64,000 nt of DNA from NCBI GenBank assembly GCA_965214375.1, contig OZ243947.1:744001-808000 (forward strand). Reading direction: 5' to 3'. Below are positions 32,368 to 41,198 of the stretch, piece by piece. This DNA is from Endobugula sp965214375 (GTDB lineage: Bacteria; Pseudomonadota; Gammaproteobacteria; Pseudomonadales; Cellvibrionaceae). A model generated the notes under the pieces. That model did not search any database. It had not been told where the DNA came from and worked only from the letters and a program-made list of their open reading frames with translations. Within the stretch, counting starts at the first letter, position 1. The number at the start of each line of letters is the position of its first letter. The position numbers were made by a program, and so were the translations under genes.

Positions 32368-32404
32368 TTTTTGTACCCTAGTTTTTGTACCCTTTTTGTA
32401 CCCT
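32366..32404. repeat. Triple tandem repeat at end of int, possible arm-type sites
   Basis: AGTTTTTGTACCCT occurs at 32366-32379 and again at 32380-32393 with no spacer, and TTTTTGTACCCT at 32393-32404. They lie between int and the tRNA-Pro end, where integrase arm sites are expected. Confidence 0.75.
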
Positions 32405-32436
32405 GAGCGGCTACTTACCTTGAAAGCCTTGTAGAA

Positions 32437-32513
32437 TGGTCGGAGTGGCCGGATTTGAACCGACGACCACCACACCCCCAGTGTGGTGCGCTACCAGGCT
32501 GCGCTACACTCCG
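32437..32513 (-). tRNA. tRNA-Pro(GGG)
   Basis: Read on the minus strand the acceptor arm CGGAGTG/CACTCCG closes at 32513 and 32441. The anticodon stem CCACA/TGTGG holds the loop CTGGGGG (anticodon GGG), the T arm contains TTCGAAT, and CCA is encoded (32437-32439). Its 3' half is the presumed prophage attachment site. Confidence 0.95.
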
Positions 32514-32612
32514 ATATGCCTCGAAAAACGAGGGCGAATAATACTGCAGCCATTGATGATTGCAAGTATTCTGTTGAGAAGTTTGTTGAAAATTACGTTA
32601 ATGGATACCAGA

Positions 32613-33002
32613 TTAGCGGGAGGGCTTGAGCAAGGTCAAGACATCTTCAAGCTCATCAATCATTTTATCAACAAGGTAATTAAATGAGGTCTCATCCAAT
32701 GGTTGTTGTACATCAGTCTCTGCAGTTGTTGCCGTATGGGTAACCATTTTTTGACGAGCACCGCCAATCGTAAAGCCCTGCTCATACAGCAATGAACGTA
32801 TTTCACGAATCAGTAATACATCTTGACGTTGATAATAACGACGATTACCGCGACGTTTAACTGGTTTTAGCTGCGGAAACTCCTGTTCCCAATAACGCAA
32901 CACATGCGGTTTAACTGCACACAGCGCGCTGACTTCACCGATGGTAAAGTAACGCTTCCCCGGAATAACAGGGAGCTCATCGTTATTCGTTGGTTCCAGC
33001 AT
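32613..33002 (-). CDS. MerR-family regulator
   Basis: 129 residues. KRYFTIGEVSALCAVKPHVL then RYWEQEFPQLKPVKRRGNRR is the MerR winged helix at residues 16-60, followed by the DVLLIREIRSLLYEQGFTIG helix. It has no metal-binding cysteine pattern. Its place after ihfA is conserved in many gammaproteobacteria, where the function remains unassigned. Overlaps the ihfA end by 20 bases. Confidence 0.9.
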   Translation of the reverse strand: MLEPTNNDELPVIPGKRYFTIGEVSALCAVKPHVLRYWEQEFPQLKPVKRRGNRRYYQRQDVLLIREIRSLLYEQGFTIGGARQKMVTHTATTAETDVQQPLDETSFNYLVDKMIDELEDVLTLLKPSR

Positions 33003-33297
33003 ATGTCTCTACTCTAGCCTTTAATTTTTGCCCCGGACGAAATGTCACCACTCGACGAGCCGAAATGGGGATTTCTTCGCCTGTTTTCGGATTTCTACCT
33101 GGACGTTGTTTTTTATCACGCAAATCAAAATTACCAAAACCCGACAACTTCACCTGCGCGTTGGATTCCAGTGAGTGACGAATTTCTTCAAAAAACAACT
33201 CAACCAGCTCTTTGGCTTCACGCTTGTTGAAGCCAAGTTCTTCATAGAGCCGTTCAGCCATTTCCGCTTTTGTCAGCGCCCCGTTATCGTCACTCAC
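32983..33297 (-). CDS. ihfA: Integration host factor alpha subunit
   Basis: 104 residues from a GTG at 33297 placed about nine bases after GGAG; an ATG at 33312 lies on that ribosome site and is less likely. LTKAEMAERLYEELGFNKRE, VKLSGFGNF and GRNPKTGEEIPISAR are diagnostic of IHF-alpha, and the R-R-V-V-T-F arm contains the Pro loop that kinks DNA. IHF bends DNA and would also be used by the neighbouring prophage integrase. Lies after pheT as in E. coli. Confidence 0.95.
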   Translation of the reverse strand: MSDDNGALTKAEMAERLYEELGFNKREAKELVELFFEEIRHSLESNAQVKLSGFGNFDLRDKKQRPGRNPKTGEEIPISARRVVTFRPGQKLKARVETYAGTNE

Positions 33298-33403
33298 TAT
33301 TTTTATCTCCATCGTCAGCCGTTAATGACTTATTGGTAACTTATTAGTTAACGACTACTTTTTAAAAGATTCAAATAACTAGAAAGAATAAAAATAAATT
33401 TTT

Positions 33404-35794
33404 TTATCTTAATTCTGCATTAAAACTCTGTTTTAGAGCCTCAATAACGCCATTTAGTGCGTTATTAATTTCTTCATCCGTAAGAGTGCGGGAAAGATGC
33501 TGAAATGTCAAACCTAAAGCGATACTTTTTCTATGAGAATCAATACCTTTGCCAATATATACGTCAAATACCTTTAAGTTTATTAAGTGATCTCCGGCGG
33601 CAGCGATTATTTTACTTTCGATATCCGCAACCGACACACGTTGGTCAATAATCACGGCTAAGTCGCGTCTCACCTCAGGAAAACGTGATAAAGGGCTAAA
33701 TTCTGGCAACTTAGCCTGTAACAACGCCGACTGGGCTATCTCAAACAAGAACACATTGTGCGAAAACCCGAGCTGTTTTTGTAATTGGGGGTGTAGAGCC
33801 CCGAAGATGCCCACACGGTCTCCTCGCAAAGTGAGTTGCGCTGTCTGCCCGGGGTGTAATGCTGGGTGTTCACCGGCTACAAACTGAAAGGCCTCTTGTT
33901 GAGCCGTTACATTCAGGAGAGATTCAACATCGCCTTTAATATCGTAAAAATCGACCTTATCAGCAGACGCCTGCCATGATTCCGCATCACGAGAGCCATA
34001 AATCAAACCCGCAACCATCGTCTCCTGTGTTAATCCTTCTAGAGTGTTATCTGCTTGCGGCACAAACCGTAATCCGGTTTCAAACAATCTTACTCGTTGT
34101 TGTTGACGGTTAAGATTGTGCGTTAATGCCTGAATCAAGCCCGGCCACAACGATGTTCTCATAACGGCCATATCGGCACTAATTGGATTCTTCAACGTAA
34201 TTGAAGGTTGTTGCGGATTAAATAATTGTTGTAGTTCAGGATCAATAAAGCTGTAACAAATCGCTTCTTGGTAATCTCTTGCCAATAATTGTTGTCTGAT
34301 ACGACGAATATCGATGCTATCTTCTGACTTCTCGGGTAAATCCAGTGACATGGGCAAATCACTGGTGGGTAAACGGTTATAGCCGTAAATACGCGCCAGC
34401 TCTTCCAGAAGGTCGGCTTCAATCGCTATATCAAAACGGTAGCTGGGAACACTGAATATCCAACCAATGTCTGTATCCAGTTGCTTTTCCAGCCCAAGAC
34501 GCGTCAGTATATCGACTATCTCATCATCGCTCATGACAAAACCCAAGCCTTGTTCTATGCGATGACGGCGCAATTCTACGGTACGCGAATGCAATAATTG
34601 ATTGGATTCTTCAACCCGTGTTACCGGGCCGACATCGCCACCAGCAACCGCTACTAATAACTGGGTCGCACGCTCTAGAGCCTGCTCCTGTAATTGTGTA
34701 TCTACTCCACGCTCAAAGCGATGCGAGGAATCGGTATGCAAACCATAACTGCGCGCACGACCCGCAATAGCAACTGGCACAAAGAACGCGCTTTCCAAAA
34801 AGATATTCGTGGTGGTATCACTAACGGCTGTGGCACTGCCACCCATAATACCTGCCATAGCAATTACTCCTGAATCATCGGCAATCACCAACGTATCATT
34901 GTCTAATTCAATATCCTGACCATTAAGCAGGCTCAATGGTTCTTGGGCTGTCGCTTTACGTACCACAATACTGCCAGACAACTTATCTAGGTCAAACGCA
35001 TGCATAGGCTGCCCTAATTCCAACAGCACGTAATTAGTGACATCAACCGCAATGTCTTTACTGCCAATACCCGCACGACGTAAACGTTCCTGCATCCACA
35101 AGGGGGTCGGCTGGCTGAGATCAATATTACGAATCACGCGGCCAGCATAACGTGGGCACATGTCTGCTTGTTGTAATGCCACCGGAAAGGTATCACTAAT
35201 AGTAACTGGCACATGGGTAATATCAGGTTCGTTAACAGATAAACGATTTAACACGCCAATATCTCTGGCAATCCCCTTTATGGATAAACAATCACTACGG
35301 TTCGGCGTGAGATCCACTTCGATACAGGTATCGTTTAACGATAAATATTCACGTAAGTCCTGACCAACTGTCGCCTCTTGTGGTAATTCCCAAAGACCAT
35401 CGTCGTCATCACCTAACTGCAATTCGGTTTGCGCGCACAACATACCAAACGATTCTACACCGCGCAGCTTGGCTTTCTTAATATTGAAGTCTCCGGGTAA
35501 TGTCGCACCGACTGTCGCAAATGGAACTTTAATACCAGCACGAGCATTAGGTGCCCCACACACAACTTGCATGATTTCATCACCGTTACCAGCCACTTGG
35601 CAGACACGTAATTTATCCGCATCAGGGTGCTGTTCTGCTCTGATAATTTCGCCGACAACCACACCACTAAATTCACCTGCAACGGGTTCAATAGCATCAA
35701 CTTCCAGGCCAGCCATGGTAATTTGGTCTGCCAATTCTTGTGTGGTTAATTCCGGGCTAACCCATTCCCGCAACCAGGATTCACTGATTTTCAT
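33404..35794 (-). CDS. pheT: Phenylalanyl-tRNA synthetase beta chain
   Basis: 796 residues, full length. A tRNA-binding OB domain at about 39-150 (AEQHPDADKLRVCQVAG), the B3/B4 editing region (NRSDCLSIKGIARDIG), the B5 and catalytic-like core, and a C-terminal FDX-ACB anticodon domain (FSPLSRFPEVRRDLAVIID). Pairs with the pheS product to form the alpha2-beta2 enzyme charging tRNA-Phe. 13 bases after pheS. Confidence 0.97.
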   Translation of the reverse strand: MKISESWLREWVSPELTTQELADQITMAGLEVDAIEPVAGEFSGVVVGEIIRAEQHPDADKLRVCQVAGNGDEIMQVVCGAPNARAGIKVPFATVGATLPGDFNIKKAKLRGVESFGMLCAQTELQLGDDDDGLWELPQEATVGQDLREYLSLNDTCIEVDLTPNRSDCLSIKGIARDIGVLNRLSVNEPDITHVPVTISDTFPVALQQADMCPRYAGRVIRNIDLSQPTPLWMQERLRRAGIGSKDIAVDVTNYVLLELGQPMHAFDLDKLSGSIVVRKATAQEPLSLLNGQDIELDNDTLVIADDSGVIAMAGIMGGSATAVSDTTTNIFLESAFFVPVAIAGRARSYGLHTDSSHRFERGVDTQLQEQALERATQLLVAVAGGDVGPVTRVEESNQLLHSRTVELRRHRIEQGLGFVMSDDEIVDILTRLGLEKQLDTDIGWIFSVPSYRFDIAIEADLLEELARIYGYNRLPTSDLPMSLDLPEKSEDSIDIRRIRQQLLARDYQEAICYSFIDPELQQLFNPQQPSITLKNPISADMAVMRTSLWPGLIQALTHNLNRQQQRVRLFETGLRFVPQADNTLEGLTQETMVAGLIYGSRDAESWQASADKVDFYDIKGDVESLLNVTAQQEAFQFVAGEHPALHPGQTAQLTLRGDRVGIFGALHPQLQKQLGFSHNVFLFEIAQSALLQAKLPEFSPLSRFPEVRRDLAVIIDQRVSVADIESKIIAAAGDHLINLKVFDVYIGKGIDSHRKSIALGLTFQHLSRTLTDEEINNALNGVIEALKQSFNAELR

Positions 35795-35807
35795 TGCAAG
35801 TGCCTTA

Positions 35808-36824
35808 TTAAAATTGTTCTAAAAATTTCAAATCGTTTTCAAAAAACAAACGTAAATCATTGACGCCATAACGCAGCATCGCTAAACGTTCTACCCCCAT
35901 GCCAAAAGCAAAACCGCTATATTTTTCAGGGTCGATACCACTCGCGGTCAATACATTGGGGTGCACCATGCCACAACCCATAACTTCCAACCAACCCGTA
36001 TGACTGCATACACGACAACCTGAACCAGGAGCACAGCTAGTGCACTGAATATCTACTTCAGCAGAAGGTTCCGTAAAGGGAAAATACGACGGACGGAAAC
36101 GTACCGGAATATCCGCCTCAAAGAAACGCTTTAAAAATTGATCAACGGTGCCTTTTAAATCCGCAAAACTGACTTGGGTGTCCACCAGTAAACCTTCAAC
36201 CTGATGGAACATCGGCGTGTGGGTCAAATCGGAATCACATCGATACACGCGACCCGGACAGATAACTCGAATCGGTGGCTCTTTATTTTCCATGGTGCGA
36301 ACTTGTACTGGTGAAGTATGCGTACGCAACACATGATTATCATTCACATAAAACGTATCGTGCATAGCACGCGCCGGATGATGCGCCGGAATATTTAACG
36401 CCTCGAAATTGTGATAATCATCTTCAATTTCGGGCCCCTGTTCAACACTGTAACCTGCGGCCGTAAAAATTTCTTCAATACGTTGCAAGGTGCGTGTAAC
36501 TGGATGCAATTGCCCGGTCGTATTGGCACGACCAGATAATGTAACATCAATCGTTTCTGAAGCCAGCTTCGCGTTAATAGCGGCCTGCTCCAAAGAATCT
36601 TTTTTAGTTTGAATCGCTTCTTGAACCTGATGCTTAGCGTCATTAATTTTGGCACCTGCGGCTGGGCGCTCTTCATTCGATAACTGGCCAAGGGTTTTTA
36701 ACAGCGCGGTTAACTGGCCTTTTTTACCCAGATAATCAACACGCACCTGCTCTAAAATGGCGAGCTCTTCTGCATTATTCACGAGATCGAGCGCTTCTTC
36801 TTTGAGCGCTTGTAGATTTTCCAC
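35808..36824 (-). CDS. pheS: Phenylalanyl-tRNA synthetase alpha chain
   Basis: 338 residues from a GTG at 36824 that follows GGGGGATAAGA; longer in-frame starts would run through the leader hairpin. An N-terminal coiled-coil arm is followed by class II motif 2 (VICPGRVYRCDSDLTHTP), FHQVEGL, and motif 3 (GFAFGMGVERLAMLRYG). Active-site subunit of the synthetase. Its start codon and part of its ribosome site can pair with an upstream copy (see the leader entry). Confidence 0.97.
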   Translation of the reverse strand: MENLQALKEEALDLVNNAEELAILEQVRVDYLGKKGQLTALLKTLGQLSNEERPAAGAKINDAKHQVQEAIQTKKDSLEQAAINAKLASETIDVTLSGRANTTGQLHPVTRTLQRIEEIFTAAGYSVEQGPEIEDDYHNFEALNIPAHHPARAMHDTFYVNDNHVLRTHTSPVQVRTMENKEPPIRVICPGRVYRCDSDLTHTPMFHQVEGLLVDTQVSFADLKGTVDQFLKRFFEADIPVRFRPSYFPFTEPSAEVDIQCTSCAPGSGCRVCSHTGWLEVMGCGMVHPNVLTASGIDPEKYSGFAFGMGVERLAMLRYGVNDLRLFFENDLKFLEQF

Positions 36825-36918
36825 TCTTATCCCCCAGTCTTTCTTACACAACAAAAAAAGGGAAGAACTGAGTACACAGCCCTTCCCTTTTGATTCTTGC
36901 AACAAACGGGATAAGAGT
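36823..36918 (-). promoter_or_regulatory. pheS leader with start-codon-masking stem
   Basis: In the minus-strand RNA, ACTCTTATCCC (36918-36908) is perfectly complementary to GGGATAAGAGT (36833-36823), which contains the end of the ribosome site and two bases of the GTG start. The pairing encloses the terminator hairpin at 36853-36891. In E. coli pheST is controlled by attenuation with a Phe-rich leader peptide; I see no Phe-rich peptide here. Confidence 0.6.
36853..36891 (-). terminator. Terminator/attenuator before pheS
   Basis: Minus strand: AAAAGGGAAG, a 16-base loop, CTTCCCTTTT followed by more T (seven in a row). A 10-bp stem with T-run; it either ends the rplT transcript or attenuates pheST. 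Confidence 0.8.
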
Positions 36919-36991
36919 CAATTTTCGATACCACAGCTAACAACCGCCGTAAGAAGGAATAACATTGACTCTGGCCCCATTAGTGCCAGAT

Positions 36992-37348
36992 TTACGCCAG
37001 AGCTGCTTTTGCCTTTTCAACAACAACCGCAAATGCTGCCTTGTCGTGAACGGCAAGATCAGCCAATACTCGGCGATCCAGAGCAATCTCTGCTTTCTTT
37101 AAGCCCGCAATGAGTTGGCTATAGGTCATACCCAATGCACGAGACTGTGCGTTGATTCGGGTAATCCACAATGCACGGAAGTTACGCTTTTTAACGCGAC
37201 GATCGCGATATGCATACTGACCCGCTTTGATCACTGCTTGCTTGGCGACACGGAAGATACGCGAACGCGCACCATAATAACCTTTTGCCGCTTTAAGAAC
37301 TTTTTTGTGGCTTTTACGAGCCACAACTCCACGTTTTACACGCGCCAT
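36992..37348 (-). CDS. rplT: Ribosomal protein L20
   Basis: 118 residues, RVKRGVVARKSHKKVLKAAK at the start and ALWITRINAQSRALGMTYS in the middle. Binds 23S rRNA early in 50S assembly; in E. coli it also represses rpmI-rplT translation. Part of the infC-rpmI-rplT operon. Confidence 0.98.
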   Translation of the reverse strand: MARVKRGVVARKSHKKVLKAAKGYYGARSRIFRVAKQAVIKAGQYAYRDRRVKKRNFRALWITRINAQSRALGMTYSQLIAGLKKAEIALDRRVLADLAVHDKAAFAVVVEKAKAALA

Positions 37349-37396
37349 AATAGTTTCCTCTTTCTAAAAATACTTTTTACAAGTCGATAAACGCGA

Positions 37397-37591
37397 TTAG
37401 TTTGCGCGTAACATACGATCAATTGCTGGCTTATCCGCTGCATCTACCATACTGGTACCACGCAGTTGACGCTTACGCTTGGTCGTCATTTTAGTGAGGA
37501 TGTGACTTTTATAGGCACTCTTACGTTTGTAGCCTGAAGCCGTCTTTTTAAAACGCTTCGCAGCTCCACTGTGTACTTTAGCTTTTGGCAT
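37397..37591 (-). CDS. rpmI: Ribosomal protein L35
   Basis: 64 residues, very basic; KVHSGAAKRFKKTASGYKRK and a YKSHILTKMTTKRKRQLRG core are diagnostic. The 208-base interval before it (37592-37799) has no gene and may hold the L20-responsive leader known in E. coli; I did not resolve a structure there. Confidence 0.97.
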   Translation of the reverse strand: MPKAKVHSGAAKRFKKTASGYKRKSAYKSHILTKMTTKRKRQLRGTSMVDAADKPAIDRMLRAN

Positions 37592-37799
37592 AATGTTTCA
37601 TACTCCACATTTGTTTAGAAACTGTTGCGCTTATAAATACTGCGTTAAAAGCTCTTTCGAAATGCTCACTTATTACTAATAAGCTCCGCTTTCTCAATAC
37701 ACTTTTGCCTTGTCTTTATGTCGCTCACGACGTTTCTATAGTTAATAATAAAAATCAGTAGGCAGCTAAAAGCCTTGAGAACTTATGACTAAGTTCGAC

Positions 37800-38342
37800 T
37801 TATTTTTTCTTTTTTGGGGCCAATACCATAATGAGCTGTCTACCCTCCATTTTAGGGTATTGCTCTACGGTAGCGAGCTCTTCCAAGTCTACTTCGATGC
37901 GTTTAAGCATCTCCATCCCTAGTTCTTGGTGAGCCATTTCACGGCCGCGGTATCGCAGTGATACTTTGGCCTTATCCCCGTGTTCTAGGAAACGTATCAG
38001 GTTGCGTAGTTTGACCTGATAATCCCCCTCTTCCGTCCCTGGTCGAAACTTCATTTCTTTGACTTGCTGCTGCTTTTGCTTCTTTTTAGCCGCAGCACGT
38101 GTTTTCTTAAGATCAAAAAGGTGTTTACCATAGTCCATGACCTTACAAACAATCGGTGTTGAATCGGGCGCAATCTCTACCAGATCGAGGCTTGCAGCCT
38201 GAGCATTTGTTAATGCTTCATCTAAAGATACAACGCCAACTTGTTGTCCATCGGCGCCAATCAAACGTACTTCTAATGCGTCTATTTGCTCATTAATACG
38301 TGATTTTTTTGCACGTCCTTTGGTATTGTCTGGTCTATTGAT
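37800..38342 (-). CDS. infC: Translation initiation factor IF-3 (AUC start)
   Basis: Starting at ATC 38342-38340, preceded by AAAGAGGG with seven bases between, the product is exactly 180 residues, the length of E. coli IF3. It includes the expected N-terminal SRINEQIDALEVRLIGADG. Annotation from the TTG at 38264 would lose 26 conserved residues. IF3 discriminates against non-canonical starts; infC is known to begin with AUU or similar codons and to be autoregulated through it. C-terminal motifs: AKVSLRYRGREMAHQELG. Confidence 0.93.
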   Translation of the reverse strand: MNRPDNTKGRAKKSRINEQIDALEVRLIGADGQQVGVVSLDEALTNAQAASLDLVEIAPDSTPIVCKVMDYGKHLFDLKKTRAAAKKKQKQQQVKEMKFRPGTEEGDYQVKLRNLIRFLEHGDKAKVSLRYRGREMAHQELGMEMLKRIEVDLEELATVEQYPKMEGRQLIMVLAPKKKK

Positions 38343-38430
38343 AGTATTACCCTCTTTGTTTGACCTCTCGGCCTATTACCCCCAATATCGACTTGAGGAG
38401 TTCTCTTAACCGACTGTTGTTAAACGCAAA

Positions 38431-38468
38431 GACGCCGCCCTTCTCTTTATCCACTAAAGGGCAGCGCC
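38431..38468 (-). other. Strong RNA hairpin between thrS and infC
   Basis: Minus-strand RNA GGCGCTGCCCTT (38468-38457) pairs with AAGGGCGGCGTC (38442-38431) over 12 pairs, two of them G-U. The same DNA would form two mismatches in the plus-strand RNA, so the structure belongs to the thrS-infC direction. CTTTGCGTTT follows, a poor T-run. Possible attenuator or processing site. Confidence 0.6.
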
Positions 38469-38522
38469 TTATTGATCATAAATTGTAAAAATAGCCTTCA
38501 CAGTGGGAATTAGCAACTGAAA

Positions 38523-40445
38523 CTACTTTTGAACTGAGCTTTTCAGCTCAATATCTTTCTGTAGACGATCAATAAACGCATCAACAGAAAAAGTTCCCAA
38601 ATCTTCACCCGTGCGCGTACGTACCGCAATGGCGTTATTTGCCACTTCTTTATCGCCCACAACCAGAAGGTACGGAATCTTCTGCAAAGTGTGCTCGCGG
38701 ATTTTAAAGCCGATCTTCTCATTTCTCAAGTCCGAAATGACTCGGAAACCCTTGTTTTGCAAGGATTCTTGTACTTTTTTCACATAATCGGCCTGATTAT
38801 CCGTAATATTCATGACAACCGCCAGCTCCGGGGCCAACCATGTAGGAAAAGCTCCTTCATAATGTTCGATCATAATACCGATAAAGCGCTCAAAAGAGCC
38901 CAAAATAGCGCGGTGTAACATCACGGGTACTTGCTTGTCACCATTGGCATCAATGTATTGTGCATCCAAACGGCCCGGCATAGAGAAATCCACCTGAATC
39001 GTACCGCATTGCCAAACACGATTAAGGCAATCTTTTAATGAAAACTCAATTTTAGGACCATAGAAAGCACCTTCGCCCGGTAGGAGCTCGTAAGGTAACC
39101 CTTTTGCATTTAAGGCATCTTCTAACGCCTTTTCTGCCTTATCCCAGACCTCATCAGAACCCACTCTCTGCTCTGGACGTGTAGAGATACAGACCAGAAT
39201 ATTGTCAAAACCGAAGTCTTTATAAATCTTAAATAACAGGTCTGTACAATCAGACACTTCTTTTTGAATATCCTTTTCTTCACAGAAAATATGCGCATCA
39301 TCCTGTGTGAACGCACGCACACGCATTAACCCTGCCAGAGTCCCTGAAGCCTCATTACGATGACACACACCAAATTCTGCAAGGCGCAGCGGTAAATCAC
39401 GATAGCTTTTTAAACCCTGATTATAAATTTGAATATGGCCTGGGCAGTTCATGGGCTTGACGGCAAAATCACGATCTTCAGACTGGACCGTAAACATATT
39501 TTCACGAAACTTATCCCAGTGACCTGATCTTTTCCACATGGTGCGGTTTAAAATTTGTGGGGCTTTCACTTCTTGATAACCATTTAAGCGGTTGGCTTGG
39601 CGCATATACCCTTCTACTTCGGCATAAATCGCCATACCTTTGGGATGCCAAAATACCATACCTGGCGCTTCATCTTGCAAATGAAACAGATCGAACTTTT
39701 TACCCAGTTTACGGTGATCACGCTTTACGGCTTCTTCCAGGAAATGTAAATGTGCCTTGAGTTGCTTCTTATCCGGCCATGCCGTGCCGTAAATACGCTG
39801 TAACATTTTGTTATCGTTGTCACCACGCCAGTAGGCACCAGATACACGCATTAATTTAAAATGTTCACAAAAACGCATATTGGGCACATGCGGGCCACGG
39901 CACATATCAACGTATTCTTCATGATGATAAAGCGCAGGCGTGGCGTCTTTGGGGATATCGCGCTCAAGAATTTCCAGCTTGTAGGTTTCGCCACGCGCTT
40001 TAAATACATCATAAGCGTCTTGCCAGCTACCCACCTTCTTCACGACATCATAATGTGTTTTTGCCAGATCACTCATACGCTTTTCAAGCGTCGCGATGTC
40101 TTCTTCCGTTAGCATATGGTCAAGATCAATATCGTAATAAAAGCCGTTATCAATAGTTGGCCCGATCGCCATTTTGGCCTCAGGCCACAGCTGTTTAACC
40201 GCATGCCCAACAAGGTGAGCACAGGAATGGCGCAGAATCTCAAGGCCATCGTCGTCTTTGGTAGTGAATAAGGTCAGTTCAGCATCGTCGCTAATGATAT
40301 CGCTAGCATCGCGACGCTCACCATTAACACGACCGCCCAAGGTCGCCTTAGCAAGGCCTGAGCCGATATCAGCAGCCACATCATAGACAGAAACGGGGGA
40401 ATCAAAAGAGCGTTGAGAGCCATCAGGCAAAGTAATAACCGGCAT
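38523..40445 (-). CDS. thrS: Threonyl-tRNA synthetase
   Basis: 640 residues. N-terminal TGS domain, editing domain with RHSCAHLVGHAVKQLWP (His-x3-His), catalytic class II core with MNCPGHIQIY, ...DDAHIFC and LHRAILGSFERFIG (Cys and two His zinc ligands that select Thr), and a C-terminal anticodon domain (EKIGFKIREHTLQKIPYLLV). First gene of the block; tRNA-Val lies 64 bases upstream on the same strand. Confidence 0.98.
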   Translation of the reverse strand: MPVITLPDGSQRSFDSPVSVYDVAADIGSGLAKATLGGRVNGERRDASDIISDDAELTLFTTKDDDGLEILRHSCAHLVGHAVKQLWPEAKMAIGPTIDNGFYYDIDLDHMLTEEDIATLEKRMSDLAKTHYDVVKKVGSWQDAYDVFKARGETYKLEILERDIPKDATPALYHHEEYVDMCRGPHVPNMRFCEHFKLMRVSGAYWRGDNDNKMLQRIYGTAWPDKKQLKAHLHFLEEAVKRDHRKLGKKFDLFHLQDEAPGMVFWHPKGMAIYAEVEGYMRQANRLNGYQEVKAPQILNRTMWKRSGHWDKFRENMFTVQSEDRDFAVKPMNCPGHIQIYNQGLKSYRDLPLRLAEFGVCHRNEASGTLAGLMRVRAFTQDDAHIFCEEKDIQKEVSDCTDLLFKIYKDFGFDNILVCISTRPEQRVGSDEVWDKAEKALEDALNAKGLPYELLPGEGAFYGPKIEFSLKDCLNRVWQCGTIQVDFSMPGRLDAQYIDANGDKQVPVMLHRAILGSFERFIGIMIEHYEGAFPTWLAPELAVVMNITDNQADYVKKVQESLQNKGFRVISDLRNEKIGFKIREHTLQKIPYLLVVGDKEVANNAIAVRTRTGEDLGTFSVDAFIDRLQKDIELKSSVQK

Positions 40446-40509
40446 GTGCGTATCCTATCAGTGGCGGCCCCTACTAAAGGTCGCGTGAAAAACTATATAT
40501 GTATGAAGT

Positions 40510-40586
40510 TGGTACGACCGAGTGGACTCGAACCACCGACCCCCACCATGTCAAGGTGGTGCTCTAACCAACTGAGCTACGGTCGT
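40510..40586 (-). tRNA. tRNA-Val(GAC)
   Basis: Minus strand: acceptor ACGACCG/CGGTCGT, D arm GCTC...GAGC, anticodon stem CCACC/GGTGG with loop TTGACAT (anticodon GAC), T loop TTCGAGT, encoded CCA (40510-40512). The anticodon arm and variable region resemble E. coli tRNA-Val(GAC). Confidence 0.95.
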
Positions 40587-40643
40587 ATTACTTGAGCAAA
40601 ATCAAGGGCAGCGACTATACCATTGTTATTGGAATTATCAACT

Positions 40644-41198
40644 TTATTCGCGAATAATACGATCACCTTGCCCCTTACCAGTAATCGTCAACATGATATA
40701 TTTAAAATAATAGCTAACATCAAGTATTGCTAACATCTTAGCATCCGTTTCTGCTAATAATTCAGGGGTAGACATATCAATATTATTTGTCTGAGCTAAA
40801 CCCGTAATTCCGGGCCTTGCCGTAAAAACTCCCAAGCGTTGTCGCGCAACTTTTAACTCTTCTTGATTAAATAAACCCGGCCTTGGCCCCACCAAGCTCA
40901 TATCACCCGTTAATACATTCCATAATTGTGGCAACTCATCCAATTTGGTGCGACGAAGAAATTGTCCGAATGATGTAATTGCTGACGCATCCGCCAAATG
41001 TGTAGCCACTGATTGAGTCTCACGCTTCATGGTACGAAATTTCACCAAAGTAAATGGCTTTTGTTGGCGTCCGACACGCTCTTGGAAAAACAAAGGGGAT
41101 CTTGTATCAAACCAGCCTAATACCATTAGCACCAACAATAGTGGTGATAACAATAAAAGCCCCAGACCAGAAAATATAATATCAAGAATACGTATCAT
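40644..41198 (-). CDS. Undecaprenyl-phosphate sugar-1-phosphate transferase
   Basis: 184 residues from the ATG at 41198 that overlaps the epimerase stop (ATGA). One N-terminal membrane span (IIFSGLGLLLLSPLLLVLMV), then KFRTMK, LRRTKLDELPQLWNVLTGDM, SLVGPRPGL and RPGITGLAQ: the catalytic core of bacterial sugar transferases (WbaP/PglC type). It puts the first sugar on the lipid carrier for a surface glycan. A further upstream ATG at 41216 is possible. Confidence 0.93.
   Translation of the reverse strand: MIRILDIIFSGLGLLLLSPLLLVLMVLGWFDTRSPLFFQERVGRQQKPFTLVKFRTMKRETQSVATHLADASAITSFGQFLRRTKLDELPQLWNVLTGDMSLVGPRPGLFNQEELKVARQRLGVFTARPGITGLAQTNNIDMSTPELLAETDAKMLAILDVSYYFKYIMLTITGKGQGDRIIRE

Larger units (their letters stand above)
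1..32436. mobile_element. P2-like prophage, left end outside window
   Basis: A continuous set of P2-type genes (Q, P, O, N, M, L, X, R, S, V, W, J, I, FI, FII, E/E', T, U, D) is followed by a lysogeny/early region and an integrase that ends about 70 bases from a tRNA-Pro 3' end. Integration at the tRNA 3' end is inferred from this arrangement. The left attachment site is not in the window, so the exact limits and the duplicated core cannot be seen. Differences from P2: the lysis genes sit between primase and integrase rather than between X and R; the Ogr-like activator is in the early operon rather than after D; and the replication gene is a primase-helicase, not a P2 A-type nickase. Confidence 0.93.

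Noticed and set aside
36841..36990. Phe-rich leader peptide before pheS
   Set aside because: Short frames there contain at most one or two Phe codons, so classical peptide attenuation is not supported.
38265..38342. IF3 starting at the TTG 38264
   Set aside because: It would remove conserved N-terminal residues; the ATC start gives 180 residues with a good ribosome site.
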